64,000 bases of DNA from Pseudomonadota bacterium (GTDB taxonomy: Bacteria > Pseudomonadota > Alphaproteobacteria > Rhizobiales > Rhizobiaceae): the NCBI GenBank assembly GCA_023457435.1, contig JAEWLS010000011.1, forward strand, positions 1 to 64,000, in the 5' to 3' direction. This document shows positions 15,506 to 23,565 of the stretch, piece after piece. The notes beneath the pieces are model-generated. The model saw nothing but the letters and a program-made list of their open reading frames with translations, was not told where the DNA came from and did not search any database. Within the stretch, counting starts at the first letter, position 1; every line of letters begins with the position of its first letter. Position numbers and translations under genes: made by a program.

Positions 15506-17203
15506 ATGTCGAAAATGAATCCGTCGCGCGACGATTTCGCGAGCATGCTCGACGAGTCCTTCTCGGCCGAGCACTCGGCTGAAGGGTCCGTCGTGAAGGG
15601 CCTGATCACGGCCATCGAGAAGGACATGGCCGTCATCGACGTCGGCCTCAAGGTCGAAGGCCGCGTCGCGCTCAAGGAATTCGGTTCCCGCGCCAAGGAA
15701 CTCAAGGCGGGCGATACCGTCGAGATCTACGTCGAGCGCATCGAGAACGCGCTGGGCGAGGCCATGCTGTCGCGCGAGAAGGCTCGCCGCGAAGAGAGCT
15801 GGGTCAAGCTCGAGGAGAAGTTCAACAAGGGCGAGCGCGTCGAAGGCGTCATCTTCAACCAGGTCAAGGGCGGCTTCACCGTCGATCTCGACGGCGCCGT
15901 GGCGTTCCTGCCGCGCAGCCAGGTCGACATCCGCCCGATCCGCGACGTCACCCCGCTGATGCATAACCCGCAGCCGTTCGAGATCCTTAAGATGGATCGC
16001 CGCCGCGGAAACATCGTCGTGTCGCGTCGCACGGTCCTCGAAGAGAGCCGCGCCGAGCAGCGCTCGGAGATCGTGCAGAACCTCGAAGAGGGCCAGGTGG
16101 TCGAGGGCGTGGTGAAGAACATCACCGACTACGGTGCGTTCGTCGACCTCGGCGGCATCGACGGTCTGCTGCACGTGACCGACATGGCATGGCGCCGTGT
16201 CAACCATCCGACCGAAATCCTGTCGATCGGCCAGACGGTCAAGGTGCAGATCATCCGCATCAACCAGGAAACGCACCGCATCTCGCTCGGCATGAAGCAG
16301 CTCGAGAGCGATCCGTGGTCCGACATCGGGTCGAAGTTCCCGATCGGCAAGAAGATCACCGGTACCGTCACCAACATCACCGACTACGGCGCGTTCGTCG
16401 AGCTGGAGCCGGGGATCGAGGGCCTCATCCACGTTTCCGAGATGAGCTGGACCAAGAAGAACGTGCACCCCGGCAAGATCCTATCGACCACGCAGAAGGT
16501 CGACGTGGTCGTGCTCGAGGTCGATCCGGCAAAGCGCCGCATCTCGCTCGGCCTCAAGCAGACGCTCGAGAACCCGTGGCAGGCATTCGCGCGCAACCAC
16601 CCGGTCGGCTCGAACGTCGAAGGCGAGGTCAAGAACAAGACCGAGTTCGGTCTGTTCATCGGCCTCGAGGGCGACGTCGACGGCATGGTGCACCTCTCCG
16701 ACCTCGACTGGAACCGTCCGGGCGAGCAGGTCATCGAAGAGTACCAGCGCGGCCAGATGGTGCAGGCTCAGGTTCTCGACGTCGACATCGAGAAGGAGCG
16801 CATCTCGCTGGGCGTCAAGCAGCTCGGCCGCGACGCGATCGGCGAGGCAGCGACCTCGGGCGAACTGCGCAAGAACGCGGTTGTCACCTGCGAAGTCACC
16901 GCGATCAAGGACGGCGGCATCGAAGTGAAGCTCGTCGACCATGACGTCGAGACCTTCATCAAGCGCTCCGACCTGTCACGCGACCGTGACGAGCAGCGCC
17001 CCGAGCGCTTCGCCGTCGGCCAGAAGGTGGACGCCCGCGTCATCGCCTTCGACAAGAAGAGCCGCAAGATCCAGGTGTCGATCAAGGCTCTGCAGGTGGC
17101 CGAAGAGAAGGAAGCGGTCGCCCAGTACGGCTCGACCGACTCCGGCGCATCGCTCGGCGACATCCTCGGCGCGGCGCTGAAGAACCGCCAGCGCGACGAG
17201 TAG
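15506..17203 (+). CDS. rpsA: 30S ribosomal protein S1
   Basis: 565-aa RNA-binding ribosomal protein that brings mRNA to the 30S subunit. Repeated S1 (OB-fold) domains are easily seen: KGLITAIEKDMAVIDVGLK, GVIFNQVKGGFTVDLDG, GVVKNITDYGAFVDLGG, GTVTNITDYGAFVELEP, GEVKNKTEFGLFIGLEG and a last more diverged repeat near residue 460. Six domains and the length match the alphaproteobacterial norm. The ATG at 15506 follows CCAGGAG. A strong terminator at 17234-17263 ends the transcript. Confidence 0.98.
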   Translation: MSKMNPSRDDFASMLDESFSAEHSAEGSVVKGLITAIEKDMAVIDVGLKVEGRVALKEFGSRAKELKAGDTVEIYVERIENALGEAMLSREKARREESWVKLEEKFNKGERVEGVIFNQVKGGFTVDLDGAVAFLPRSQVDIRPIRDVTPLMHNPQPFEILKMDRRRGNIVVSRRTVLEESRAEQRSEIVQNLEEGQVVEGVVKNITDYGAFVDLGGIDGLLHVTDMAWRRVNHPTEILSIGQTVKVQIIRINQETHRISLGMKQLESDPWSDIGSKFPIGKKITGTVTNITDYGAFVELEPGIEGLIHVSEMSWTKKNVHPGKILSTTQKVDVVVLEVDPAKRRISLGLKQTLENPWQAFARNHPVGSNVEGEVKNKTEFGLFIGLEGDVDGMVHLSDLDWNRPGEQVIEEYQRGQMVQAQVLDVDIEKERISLGVKQLGRDAIGEAATSGELRKNAVVTCEVTAIKDGGIEVKLVDHDVETFIKRSDLSRDRDEQRPERFAVGQKVDARVIAFDKKSRKIQVSIKALQVAEEKEAVAQYGSTDSGASLGDILGAALKNRQRDE

Positions 17204-17229
17204 TCGAACCGCGCCACCCGGCGCCAACA

Positions 17230-17263
17230 AAAAGCCCCGCCGCAGCGATGCGGCGGGGCTTTT
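17230..17263 (+). terminator. Intrinsic terminator after rpsA
   Basis: Perfect 11-bp GC-rich stem GCCCCGCCGCA/TGCGGCGGGGC with the tetraloop GCGA, preceded by AAAAA and followed by TTTT. It lies 30 bp after the rpsA stop. Confidence 0.92.
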
Positions 17264-17352
17264 CGCATGGCGGGAACCGGCCCGGTTATCAAACGTTATT
17301 GGCGCGAACGCAGGGCAGAAGCCCTGTCCGAAACGAGAAAAAGGAGTTCGCC

Positions 17353-17553
17353 ATGAACTGGAATCAGGTCGAAGGTAACTGGGAGCAGTTCAAGGGCAAG
17401 GTCCAGCAGCAGTGGGGCAAGCTCACCAACGATGACCTCGATGTCATCAAGGGCAAGCGCAAGGAACTCGCCGGCCGTATCCAGGAGCGTTACGGCCATG
17501 CCGAAGACGCCGCCGAGCGCGACATCGACACCTGGCTGGGCCAGCAGCACTAG
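17353..17553 (+). CDS. CsbD family stress-response protein
   Basis: 66-aa hydrophilic protein with the CsbD signature: MNWNQVEGNWEQFKGKV, QQWGKLTNDDLDVIKGKR and a C-terminal WLGQQ. Family members are induced by general stress, but their biochemical role is unknown. The ATG at 17353 has AAGGAG 6 nt upstream; an in-frame extension to 17248 reads through the rpsA terminator and is not real. Flanked by terminators on both sides, so monocistronic. Confidence 0.93.
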   Translation: MNWNQVEGNWEQFKGKVQQQWGKLTNDDLDVIKGKRKELAGRIQERYGHAEDAAERDIDTWLGQQH

Positions 17554-17608
17554 ACGACATCACGAGTAGTCGATCCGCGCGCCCGCTCCGTGAGGCGTGC
17601 AGGACGGG

Positions 17609-17646
17609 AAAGCCCGGACCTCCTCGGAGGTGCCGGGCTTTCTCTT
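17609..17646 (+). terminator. Intrinsic terminator after the CsbD gene, possibly bidirectional
   Basis: AAAGCCCGG (17609-17617) pairs with CCGGGCTTT (17633-17641); the interior CCTC/GAGG extends the stem. The 3' side continues TTTCTCTTT. Because the 5' side starts with AAA, it could also end the convergent transcript from the minus-strand gene at 17655. Confidence 0.8.
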
Positions 17647-17654
17647 TCCAACAG

Positions 17655-18242
17655 TCAGCGATGCAGCGGCATGCCGTCTATGAGCGGCTCGCACAGCTTC
17701 GCCGAAGCGGCGTCCACGCGAAAGATGCGATCCTCCCTACCCAATGGGAACCAGCCGGCATCTCCGTCGGAATCCAATTCCTCCCAGGCGGCGATCTCCT
17801 CGGGCAGATGGATGGTCATCGACTTGCCGTCACGCATGTCGATGACGAAGTCGCCTCCCTCCTGGCTGTTGCCGGTGTAGTAGCTGGTCAGCGCGTGACA
17901 ATCGAGGCCGGGGCCGATCTTGAACGTCGAGATCAGCTGTCCGCCCATGGAATCGAGCCCGGCGCGGCGCTCGTAATTGCAGTCACCGAACGCATAGACC
18001 GTGCCCTCGCCGTCGAGGAGAGAGAGGCGGAACGTGGCGCCGCGGATGTCCTTCGCCTCGACCAGCGACAGGCGGATGGCGCGTGTGTTCTGGTCGGGAT
18101 TCTTCGCCATGTGGGCCGCATCATAGACACGGTCATAGCAGATACCGCCCGGCTTTCCGGCAAGGAGGTCGGTCAAGGGATCCGCGAAGGCCAGATTTGC
18201 CGACGCCAACAGGAAGAGAACCGAACCAACACCGCGCCGCAT
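17655..18242 (-). CDS. Secreted four-cysteine protein of the zinc operon, unknown function
   Basis: 195-aa protein with a clear Sec signal (MRRGVGSVLFLLASANLAFA, cleavage near residue 20). The mature 175 residues contain four cysteines in separated motifs (GGICYD, GDCNYE, GLDCHA, AKLCEP), suggesting two periplasmic disulfides or metal ligation, and an acidic patch ELDSDGDAGWFP. I do not recognise a family. It lies 83 bp downstream of aztD on the same strand, so it is probably transcribed with znuA–aztD and may be under Zur control. It converges on the CsbD gene across a terminator. Confidence 0.75.
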   Translation of the reverse strand: MRRGVGSVLFLLASANLAFADPLTDLLAGKPGGICYDRVYDAAHMAKNPDQNTRAIRLSLVEAKDIRGATFRLSLLDGEGTVYAFGDCNYERRAGLDSMGGQLISTFKIGPGLDCHALTSYYTGNSQEGGDFVIDMRDGKSMTIHLPEEIAAWEELDSDGDAGWFPLGREDRIFRVDAASAKLCEPLIDGMPLHR

Positions 18243-18325
18243 CGCTCGCTCCGCATGAGAGCGAGCATGGTGCAGCGCGGCGCGACCTTGAGCAAGGGCG
18301 GCATTGGCGCCGCCTTGCAGCCGGA

Positions 18326-19525
18326 TCAGTCGTGCGTCTCGCCCGAGCCAGCGACAGCCACGATGTTGAACGGTTTGCCCTCCACCGGAATCTCGCGTGC
18401 CTTGGCGAAGCTCTCCGCATCGACCACGTGGATCCGCGAGCTTAGCGGATCGGTGATGTATATGGCATCTCCACCGACGGCGATGCGCGGCCTCGGGGCG
18501 TTCCAGTGGCCATCCATCGAATAGGGCTGCGTGAGGTCTATACTGTCGGAAATCCTTCCCGAAAGGACGTTCAGCCGGTGCAGCTTGCCGTCCTCGGTGA
18601 ATATGTAGGCGAACTTCGATCTTGCGGGATCGACCGCGAAGTGGACGCGGCGTGTTGGCAGCTCGACGAGGCGGAACGCCGCCTCGTCGGCGGGGTCGAT
18701 GATGACGACCGCCGATGGGCCGAAGTTGCCGAGGAAGTATTGCAGCCCAGAACCCCCCAGCAGAGTGGAGACCTTGGTGTCGCGCGGCAGATCGGCTCCG
18801 TACGCGAGATGACGATGCTGTGGGACGCCACCCTTCGTCTGGACGAGGAGAAGGCCGGTCTGGCAGGCGATCGCAAGGAGATTTCCGGACGAGGCTTCGC
18901 CGTGGAGGTTCGGGCATTCGACGTCGTTGCCAAGCGCGGCACCCCTTGCATCGACGACGCGCACGCCATCTGGATTCTTGGTCGGGTCCATGCGGTTCGG
19001 CCAGGTGACGACGGTGTGGTCGCCATAGGAGATCGCGACGCCGTGATGCGGCGCCTCCGTGCGTATTTCGCGGGAAGCCGTCTTGCCATCGAGCACGTCG
19101 GCTTCGCGAACCATACGCGCTACGCCTTCGCCGTCGAAGAAGAGTGCGATGTTGCCGCCGTGGTCGACGAAGTGGACCGGGCGCTCGCCTGCGATCTCGA
19201 CACCCAGCGACGCCGGCTCGTTGATCTCGATGTCGCCGTGGTCGCCATGGTCGTCGAGCTCGATGCCGCTGCCGAAGGCGGTGACCCGGTTGCCGTCGCG
19301 TTGGACGGCGAAGACGCTGCGGCCACTTTCGGTCGCAAAAAGCGCTGCGGGAGCCGCGAGTTCGAACCGAGCCAATGCCGCGCCCGACACTCCGTCGAAA
19401 GCGCTTAGGACCGGCGTCGTATGGTCGGCGACGAACAAATGAACTGCACTCTTGTCATCCGCGACCGCGATAGTGCTCATCGCAACCGTGACAACAACCG
19501 CTCCAACGTATGAAGCTGTCCTCAT
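18326..19525 (-). CDS. aztD: Zinc metallochaperone AztD-like periplasmic beta-propeller
   Basis: 399-aa exported protein (signal MRTASYVGAVVVTVAMSTIAVA) with repeated propeller-type strands such as LFVADHTTPVLSAFD, VFAVQRDGNRVTAF and AIYITDPLSSRIHVVD. A His/Asp cluster DDHGDHGDIEI lies at residues 91-101. AztD proteins of AztABCD zinc systems are periplasmic propellers that hand zinc to the solute-binding protein; the adjacency to znuA and the His/Asp loop support that call. The start is the ATG at 19523-19525; the longer frame to 19771 runs into znuA. A Zur-box-like site lies 18-29 bp upstream. Confidence 0.85.
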   Translation of the reverse strand: MRTASYVGAVVVTVAMSTIAVADDKSAVHLFVADHTTPVLSAFDGVSGAALARFELAAPAALFATESGRSVFAVQRDGNRVTAFGSGIELDDHGDHGDIEINEPASLGVEIAGERPVHFVDHGGNIALFFDGEGVARMVREADVLDGKTASREIRTEAPHHGVAISYGDHTVVTWPNRMDPTKNPDGVRVVDARGAALGNDVECPNLHGEASSGNLLAIACQTGLLLVQTKGGVPQHRHLAYGADLPRDTKVSTLLGGSGLQYFLGNFGPSAVVIIDPADEAAFRLVELPTRRVHFAVDPARSKFAYIFTEDGKLHRLNVLSGRISDSIDLTQPYSMDGHWNAPRPRIAVGGDAIYITDPLSSRIHVVDAESFAKAREIPVEGKPFNIVAVAGSGETHD

Positions 19526-19542
19526 TCTGCGTCTCCATGATG

Positions 19543-19554
19543 GTATAACATAAC
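19543..19554 (-). promoter_or_regulatory. Zur-box-like site upstream of aztD
   Basis: GTATAACATAAC in the 62-bp gap between znuA and aztD shares the core ATAACATAAC with the znuA/znuC intergenic site at 20584-20593. Alphaproteobacterial Zur boxes are AT-rich palindromes of this kind. It suggests aztD also has its own zinc-controlled promoter. Sequence likeness only. Confidence 0.55.
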
Positions 19555-19587
19555 AATTTCGTCGATTCAAAAGAGGCTTGCGCGCCT

Positions 19588-20562
19588 TCAGCCACCGCCC
19601 GCGAGACAAGCGGCCAGCGACGACGACAGACCCTTCATGAGGTCGAAGTAGAGATCGGGGCCTTCGGTCAGCGCCCCGCCTTCCGGATCGAGGACGCCGG
19701 CGCGGGCGGAGGTGCCGTCGATCAGGGTCTGCACCAGCCGCGGCTCGAACTGCGGCTCGGCGAAGACGCAAGCCGCGCCGGCCGAGGCGATACGGTCGCG
19801 GATCGCGGCGATGCGTTCGGCGCCCGGCATGACTTCCGGGCTGACTGTTATGGAGCCCGCCGCTGTCACGCCGAAGCGCTTCTCGAAGTACTGGTAGGCA
19901 TCGTGGAAGACGATGAAGGGCTTGCCGCGCACCGGGGCAAGCTCGGCGTCGATCTGGGTTCCAAGCACGGCGAGATGGTCGCGCAGAGCGTCCGCATTGG
20001 CAGCGTAGGCTGCGGCGTTGCCCGGATCAGCCTTCGCGAGCGCGTCCTCGATGACCCCTACCGCCGCAGCCGCGTTCTGCGGATCGAGCCACAGATGCAT
20101 GTCCAAGGCATCGTGCCCGTGTTCTTCATGGGCGTGCTGTTCGTGGGCGTGGTCGTCGTGCTCGGCGTCGTGATCGTGGTCTTCGTCGCCGTGCGAATGC
20201 GCCTCGAACGGCCCGCCTTCGCGCTGCGGCAGCAAGGCAAGCCCCGGCTGTTCGGCGATCGCCACGATCTCGGCCTTGCCGCCGAAGGCATCGAGCGGCT
20301 TGTCGAGAAACGCTTCCAGCCCATGGCCGATCCAGAACACGACATCCGCCTTCTCCAACGCCGCCGCGTCGGACGGGCGCATGGAATAGGTGTGCGGCGA
20401 AGCAGCGCCGCGAACGATCAGGTGCGGAGACCCCGTGTCGCCCATGACGCTGGCAACCAGAGAGTGCAATGGCTTGATCGAGACGACCACGTCGAGTGCG
20501 AGCGCAGGCGATGCTGCGAAGACCAGACCTGCCACCAGACCCACGCGCAAAAGCTTAGTCAT
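19588..20562 (-). CDS. znuA: Zinc ABC transporter substrate-binding protein
   Basis: 324-aa periplasmic zinc-binding protein of the cluster A-I family. Signal peptide at residues 1-22 or so. Expected metal-site histidines are visible at SPHTY (His57), DMHLWLDP (His156) and FHDAYQYF (His220). A long His/Asp/Glu-rich mobile loop spans about 122-150 (EDHDHDAEHDDHAHEQHAHE). The ATG at 20560-20562 has AAGAGGAG 7-8 nt upstream; a TTG at 20568 is too close to that site. It is divergent from znuC with Zur-box-like palindromes between, and followed by aztD. It could equally be named aztC given the AztD partner. Confidence 0.95.
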   Translation of the reverse strand: MTKLLRVGLVAGLVFAASPALALDVVVSIKPLHSLVASVMGDTGSPHLIVRGAASPHTYSMRPSDAAALEKADVVFWIGHGLEAFLDKPLDAFGGKAEIVAIAEQPGLALLPQREGGPFEAHSHGDEDHDHDAEHDDHAHEQHAHEEHGHDALDMHLWLDPQNAAAAVGVIEDALAKADPGNAAAYAANADALRDHLAVLGTQIDAELAPVRGKPFIVFHDAYQYFEKRFGVTAAGSITVSPEVMPGAERIAAIRDRIASAGAACVFAEPQFEPRLVQTLIDGTSARAGVLDPEGGALTEGPDLYFDLMKGLSSSLAACLAGGG

Positions 20563-20580
20563 CGGCAAGCTCCTCTTGAT

Positions 20581-20614
20581 GTAATAACATAACGTTGTGT
20601 AATGCTATAACGTG
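20581..20614. promoter_or_regulatory. Two Zur-box-like palindromes between znuA and znuC
   Basis: GTAATAACATAAC (20581-20593) and GTAATGCTATAACGTG (20599-20614) lie in the 80-bp divergent spacer. Both are AT-rich in a GC-rich context and contain TAAC/GTTA half-sites like known alphaproteobacterial Zur operators. The first shares ten bases with the aztD site. They probably repress both divergent units when zinc is plentiful. Confidence 0.65.
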
Positions 20615-20642
20615 TGCCATAGCAGGCCGCAAGAGGTTTCCG

Positions 20643-21494
20643 ATGGACGCGAACGACAAGAGCGACAGCACGCTGGTCCGGCTGGACGGCGCCGGGGTGC
20701 AGCGCGGAGGGCGCTGGCTGGTGCGCGGCGTCGACATGGCGGTTCGGCCGCGCGAGATCGTGACGCTGATCGGTCCCAACGGCTCCGGCAAGAGCACGAC
20801 GGCGAAGCTGGTGACCGGCGTGCTGCGCGCCGATCAGGGCTCTGTAGAGCGGCGCGCCGGACTCACCGTCGGCTACGTGCCGCAAAAGCTGACTATCGAT
20901 TGGACATTGCCGTTGACGGTCACGAGGCTGATGCGGCTATCGGCACGAGCCGACGATGCCGCGGTTACGGCCGCGCTCGATGAAACCGGCATTCGTCACC
21001 TCGCGAAGGCGCCGGTTCAGGCTCTGTCGGGCGGTGAATTCCAGCGCGCGCTGCTCGCTCGCGCCATCCTGCGGCGGCCTGACCTGCTGGTACTGGACGA
21101 ACCGGTGCAAGGCGTCGACTTCGCCGGCGAGGTTGCGCTCTACGACCTGATCCGCCAAGTTCGCGACCGCACCGGCTGCGCCGTGCTGCTGATCTCGCAC
21201 GACCTGCACATCGTCATGGGCGGCACGGATACCGTCATCTGCCTCAACGGGCATGTATGCTGCTCCGGCTCTCCCGATACGGTTGCAGCGAGCCCGGAAT
21301 ATCTGAGACTGTTCGGGGCGAAGGCAGCGGGAAGCCTGGCGGTGTACCGCCATCACCACGACCACACGCATCTCCCCGACGGGCGGGTCCGCCACGCTGA
21401 CGGCAGCGTGACCGACGACTGCCACCCCGACGACGGGCATCACCACGGACACGACCATCAGGGGCATCACCACGGGGCCGGCGATGCTCGATGA
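20643..21494 (+). CDS. znuC: Zinc ABC transporter ATP-binding protein
   Basis: 283-aa ATPase. Walker A is GPNGSGKST, the signature LSGGEFQRA, Walker B LLVLDEPVQGVD and the H-loop LLISHDLH. A His-rich tail (about residues 235-280, with HHHDHTH and HHHGHDH) is typical of ZnuC and may buffer zinc. The ATG at 20643 follows AAGAGG; an in-frame start at 20595 would cover the operator. It overlaps znuB by 11 bp. The complex imports zinc together with ZnuB and ZnuA. Confidence 0.96.
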   Translation: MDANDKSDSTLVRLDGAGVQRGGRWLVRGVDMAVRPREIVTLIGPNGSGKSTTAKLVTGVLRADQGSVERRAGLTVGYVPQKLTIDWTLPLTVTRLMRLSARADDAAVTAALDETGIRHLAKAPVQALSGGEFQRALLARAILRRPDLLVLDEPVQGVDFAGEVALYDLIRQVRDRTGCAVLLISHDLHIVMGGTDTVICLNGHVCCSGSPDTVAASPEYLRLFGAKAAGSLAVYRHHHDHTHLPDGRVRHADGSVTDDCHPDDGHHHGHDHQGHHHGAGDAR

Positions 21495-22308
21495 CTTCTT
21501 CACGCGCGCGCTGGTGGCCGGCGTCGGCGTTGCGCTGACCGCCGGCCCGCTGGGATGCTTCATCGTCTGGCGGCGGATGGCCTATTTCGGCGACACGATG
21601 GCGCATTCGGCGCTGCTCGGCGTGGCGCTGGCCTACCTGCTCGGGGTCAACCTGACCGCCGGCGTGTTCATCGTCGCGGCGCTGGTGGCGATTGCACTGC
21701 TGCTGCTCCAGCGGCGCGGCTCGCTGTCGACCGACGCGCTGCTTGGCATCCTCAGCCACGCGACGCTTGCGGTCGGCCTGGTGCTGCTCGCATTCATGTC
21801 GTGGGTGCGCGTCGACCTGATGGGATTTCTGTTCGGCGACATCCTCGCGGTCACGCGCGGCGACGTGCTGATGATCTGGACCAGTGGCGCAGCGGTTATC
21901 GGCGCACTCGCGCTGATTTGGCGACCTCTGCTCGCCGCCACCGTAAGCCCGGAGATCGCCGAGGCGGAGGGACTGCGCCCGGAGCGTGCGCGGATCGCCT
22001 TCATGCTGCTGATGGCGGCGGTCATCGCCATCGCCATGAAGGTCGTCGGCATACTGCTGATCACTTCACTGCTGATCATCCCGGCGGCGACGGCAAGACG
22101 ATTTTCGCGCACGCCGGAACAGATGGCGGCGATCGCCGCCGCAATCGGCGGCGCGGCGGTGGTCGGCGGCCTGTTCGGCTCGCTCGAATGGGATACGCCG
22201 TCCGGCCCGTCGATCGTCGTGGCGGCGCTGGCGATCTTCCTCGCCAGCCTGCTGCCCCTCGGCCCGCTTGCGCGCGGCGCAGCGGCGGGCGAAGGTCGCG
22301 GCCGATGA
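21484..22308 (+). CDS. znuB: Zinc ABC transporter permease
   Basis: 274-aa inner-membrane protein of the ABC-3 family with about eight hydrophobic helices. Characteristic stretches are FIVWRRMAYFGDTMAHSALL near the N-terminus and IAMKVVGILLITSLLIIPAA, the conserved loop/helix that contacts the ATPase. It overlaps znuC by 11 bp and the zur gene by 4 bp, so all three are translationally coupled. Confidence 0.95.
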   Translation: MLDDFFTRALVAGVGVALTAGPLGCFIVWRRMAYFGDTMAHSALLGVALAYLLGVNLTAGVFIVAALVAIALLLLQRRGSLSTDALLGILSHATLAVGLVLLAFMSWVRVDLMGFLFGDILAVTRGDVLMIWTSGAAVIGALALIWRPLLAATVSPEIAEAEGLRPERARIAFMLLMAAVIAIAMKVVGILLITSLLIIPAATARRFSRTPEQMAAIAAAIGGAAVVGGLFGSLEWDTPSGPSIVVAALAIFLASLLPLGPLARGAAAGEGRGR

Positions 22309-22739
22309 ACGCCCATCCCGAACTGACGCGCAACCAGGCGCTGGTGCTCGGCGCGCTGGCGCGCGCCGAAGGGCCGCTGTCGGCGTATACGATCCTCGAC
22401 AGGCTGCGCGGCGACGGCTTTCGCGCGCCGCTGCAGGTCTACCGCGCGCTCGACAAGCTTACCGAATCCGGTCTGGTGCATCGGCTGGAAAGCCTGAACG
22501 CGTTCGTCGCCTGCGCGCGTACGCATGACGACGGCCACGACCACCACGAACATGGGCTGGTCGCCTTCGCCATATGCGATGCCTGCGGCAAGGTCGACGA
22601 GTTCTCCGACGAGGAGGTCGCGGGACGCCTGCAGGGCTGGGCGCGCGGCAAGGGCTTTCGCGCCCGCAAGACGACGGTCGAGCTGCGCGGCGAGTGCCGC
22701 GACTGCGCGGCGAAACCTACTGCGCCAGGAAGTCCCTGA
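22305..22739 (+). CDS. zur: Zinc uptake regulator Zur (Fur family)
   Basis: 144-aa Fur-family repressor. A winged-helix N-terminus (LTRNQALVLGALARAEGPLS...LQVYRALDKLTESGLVHRL) is followed by the metal/dimer domain with HDDGHDHHEHG and two structural-zinc pairs, CDAC and CRDC. With zinc bound it should repress its own operon and the divergent znuA unit through the palindromes at 20581-20614. It starts inside the ATGA overlap with znuB. The placement at the end of the transporter operon supports Zur rather than Fur or Mur. Confidence 0.94.
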   Translation: MNAHPELTRNQALVLGALARAEGPLSAYTILDRLRGDGFRAPLQVYRALDKLTESGLVHRLESLNAFVACARTHDDGHDHHEHGLVAFAICDACGKVDEFSDEEVAGRLQGWARGKGFRARKTTVELRGECRDCAAKPTAPGSP

Positions 22740-23565
22740 GCAGGGCGATCTCGGCAGCGCTCGCCAGCGTCGGCGCATGGCCGACGCCAGGAAGCTCGAC
22801 AAGGCGCGGCCTGGGCCCCCGCGCCGTCATCTTCTCCGCCACAGCGCGGCTCAGGACGTCCGAGTTCTGGCCACGGAGCAGCAGCGTCTTCGCGCCGATG
22901 GCGTCATAGGCGTCCCATACGTCAAGGTCGGCCTTGTGGTGGGTGAACTGGCTGACGATCTGCGGATCGTAGTGCACGGTGACCTTGCCGTCGTCGGTTC
23001 GGCGCATCGAGGTGTCGGCCATGCGGCGCCAGAACGCGTCGGTGTTGTCGCCGAAGGGCGCGTAGTTCGTGCGCAGCCACGCCTCCAGCTCGGAAACTGT
23101 CTGATAAACGGGAGGATTGCCGACATAGTCTGCGATCCGCGTCGTACCGGCCTCGGGGATGTCGGGACCGATGTCGTTGATGACGAGATGGGTGATACGA
23201 TCCTTCAGACGCCCGCCCGCAAGCGTCACGCCGATCAGCCCGCCCATCGAGGTGCCGACCCAGCGCAGACGATCGATGCCGTAGTGGTCGAGCAAGGCCA
23301 GCGCGGTGTCGCCGAAGCGGGCGTACGAGTAATCCGCTTTGAAGTCGCGAGCCCAGGACGACAGGCCCCGGCCCAGCGTGTCCGGGCAAAGGACGAAGTA
23401 GGAGTCGCTCAGCGCGTCCGCGACCTCGTCGAAATCGCGGCCGGTGCGGGCGAGGCCGTGCCACATGACGAGCGGCGGACGCGCCGGATCGCCCCACTCG
23501 GTGACGTGAAGCTCGAAACCGGCAGCAGAGACGTAGGCGGAGCGTGGACCAGGGCGCGCATTCAT
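22717..23565 (-). CDS. Alpha/beta hydrolase
   Basis: 282-aa cytoplasmic alpha/beta-fold hydrolase. The oxyanion segment is WHGLARTGRDFDEVA, the nucleophile elbow GTSMGG (Ser in the G-x-S-x-G), the acid is probably in LLLRGQNSDVLS and the catalytic His in PGVGHAPTL. It could cleave esters, amides or C-C bonds. The start ATG overlaps the stop of livM by 4 bp, so it is the last gene of the ABC importer operon and probably acts on the imported compound. Its 3' end overlaps that of zur by 23 bp. Confidence 0.9.
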   Translation of the reverse strand: MNARPGPRSAYVSAAGFELHVTEWGDPARPPLVMWHGLARTGRDFDEVADALSDSYFVLCPDTLGRGLSSWARDFKADYSYARFGDTALALLDHYGIDRLRWVGTSMGGLIGVTLAGGRLKDRITHLVINDIGPDIPEAGTTRIADYVGNPPVYQTVSELEAWLRTNYAPFGDNTDAFWRRMADTSMRRTDDGKVTVHYDPQIVSQFTHHKADLDVWDAYDAIGAKTLLLRGQNSDVLSRAVAEKMTARGPRPRLVELPGVGHAPTLASAAEIALLRDFLAQ

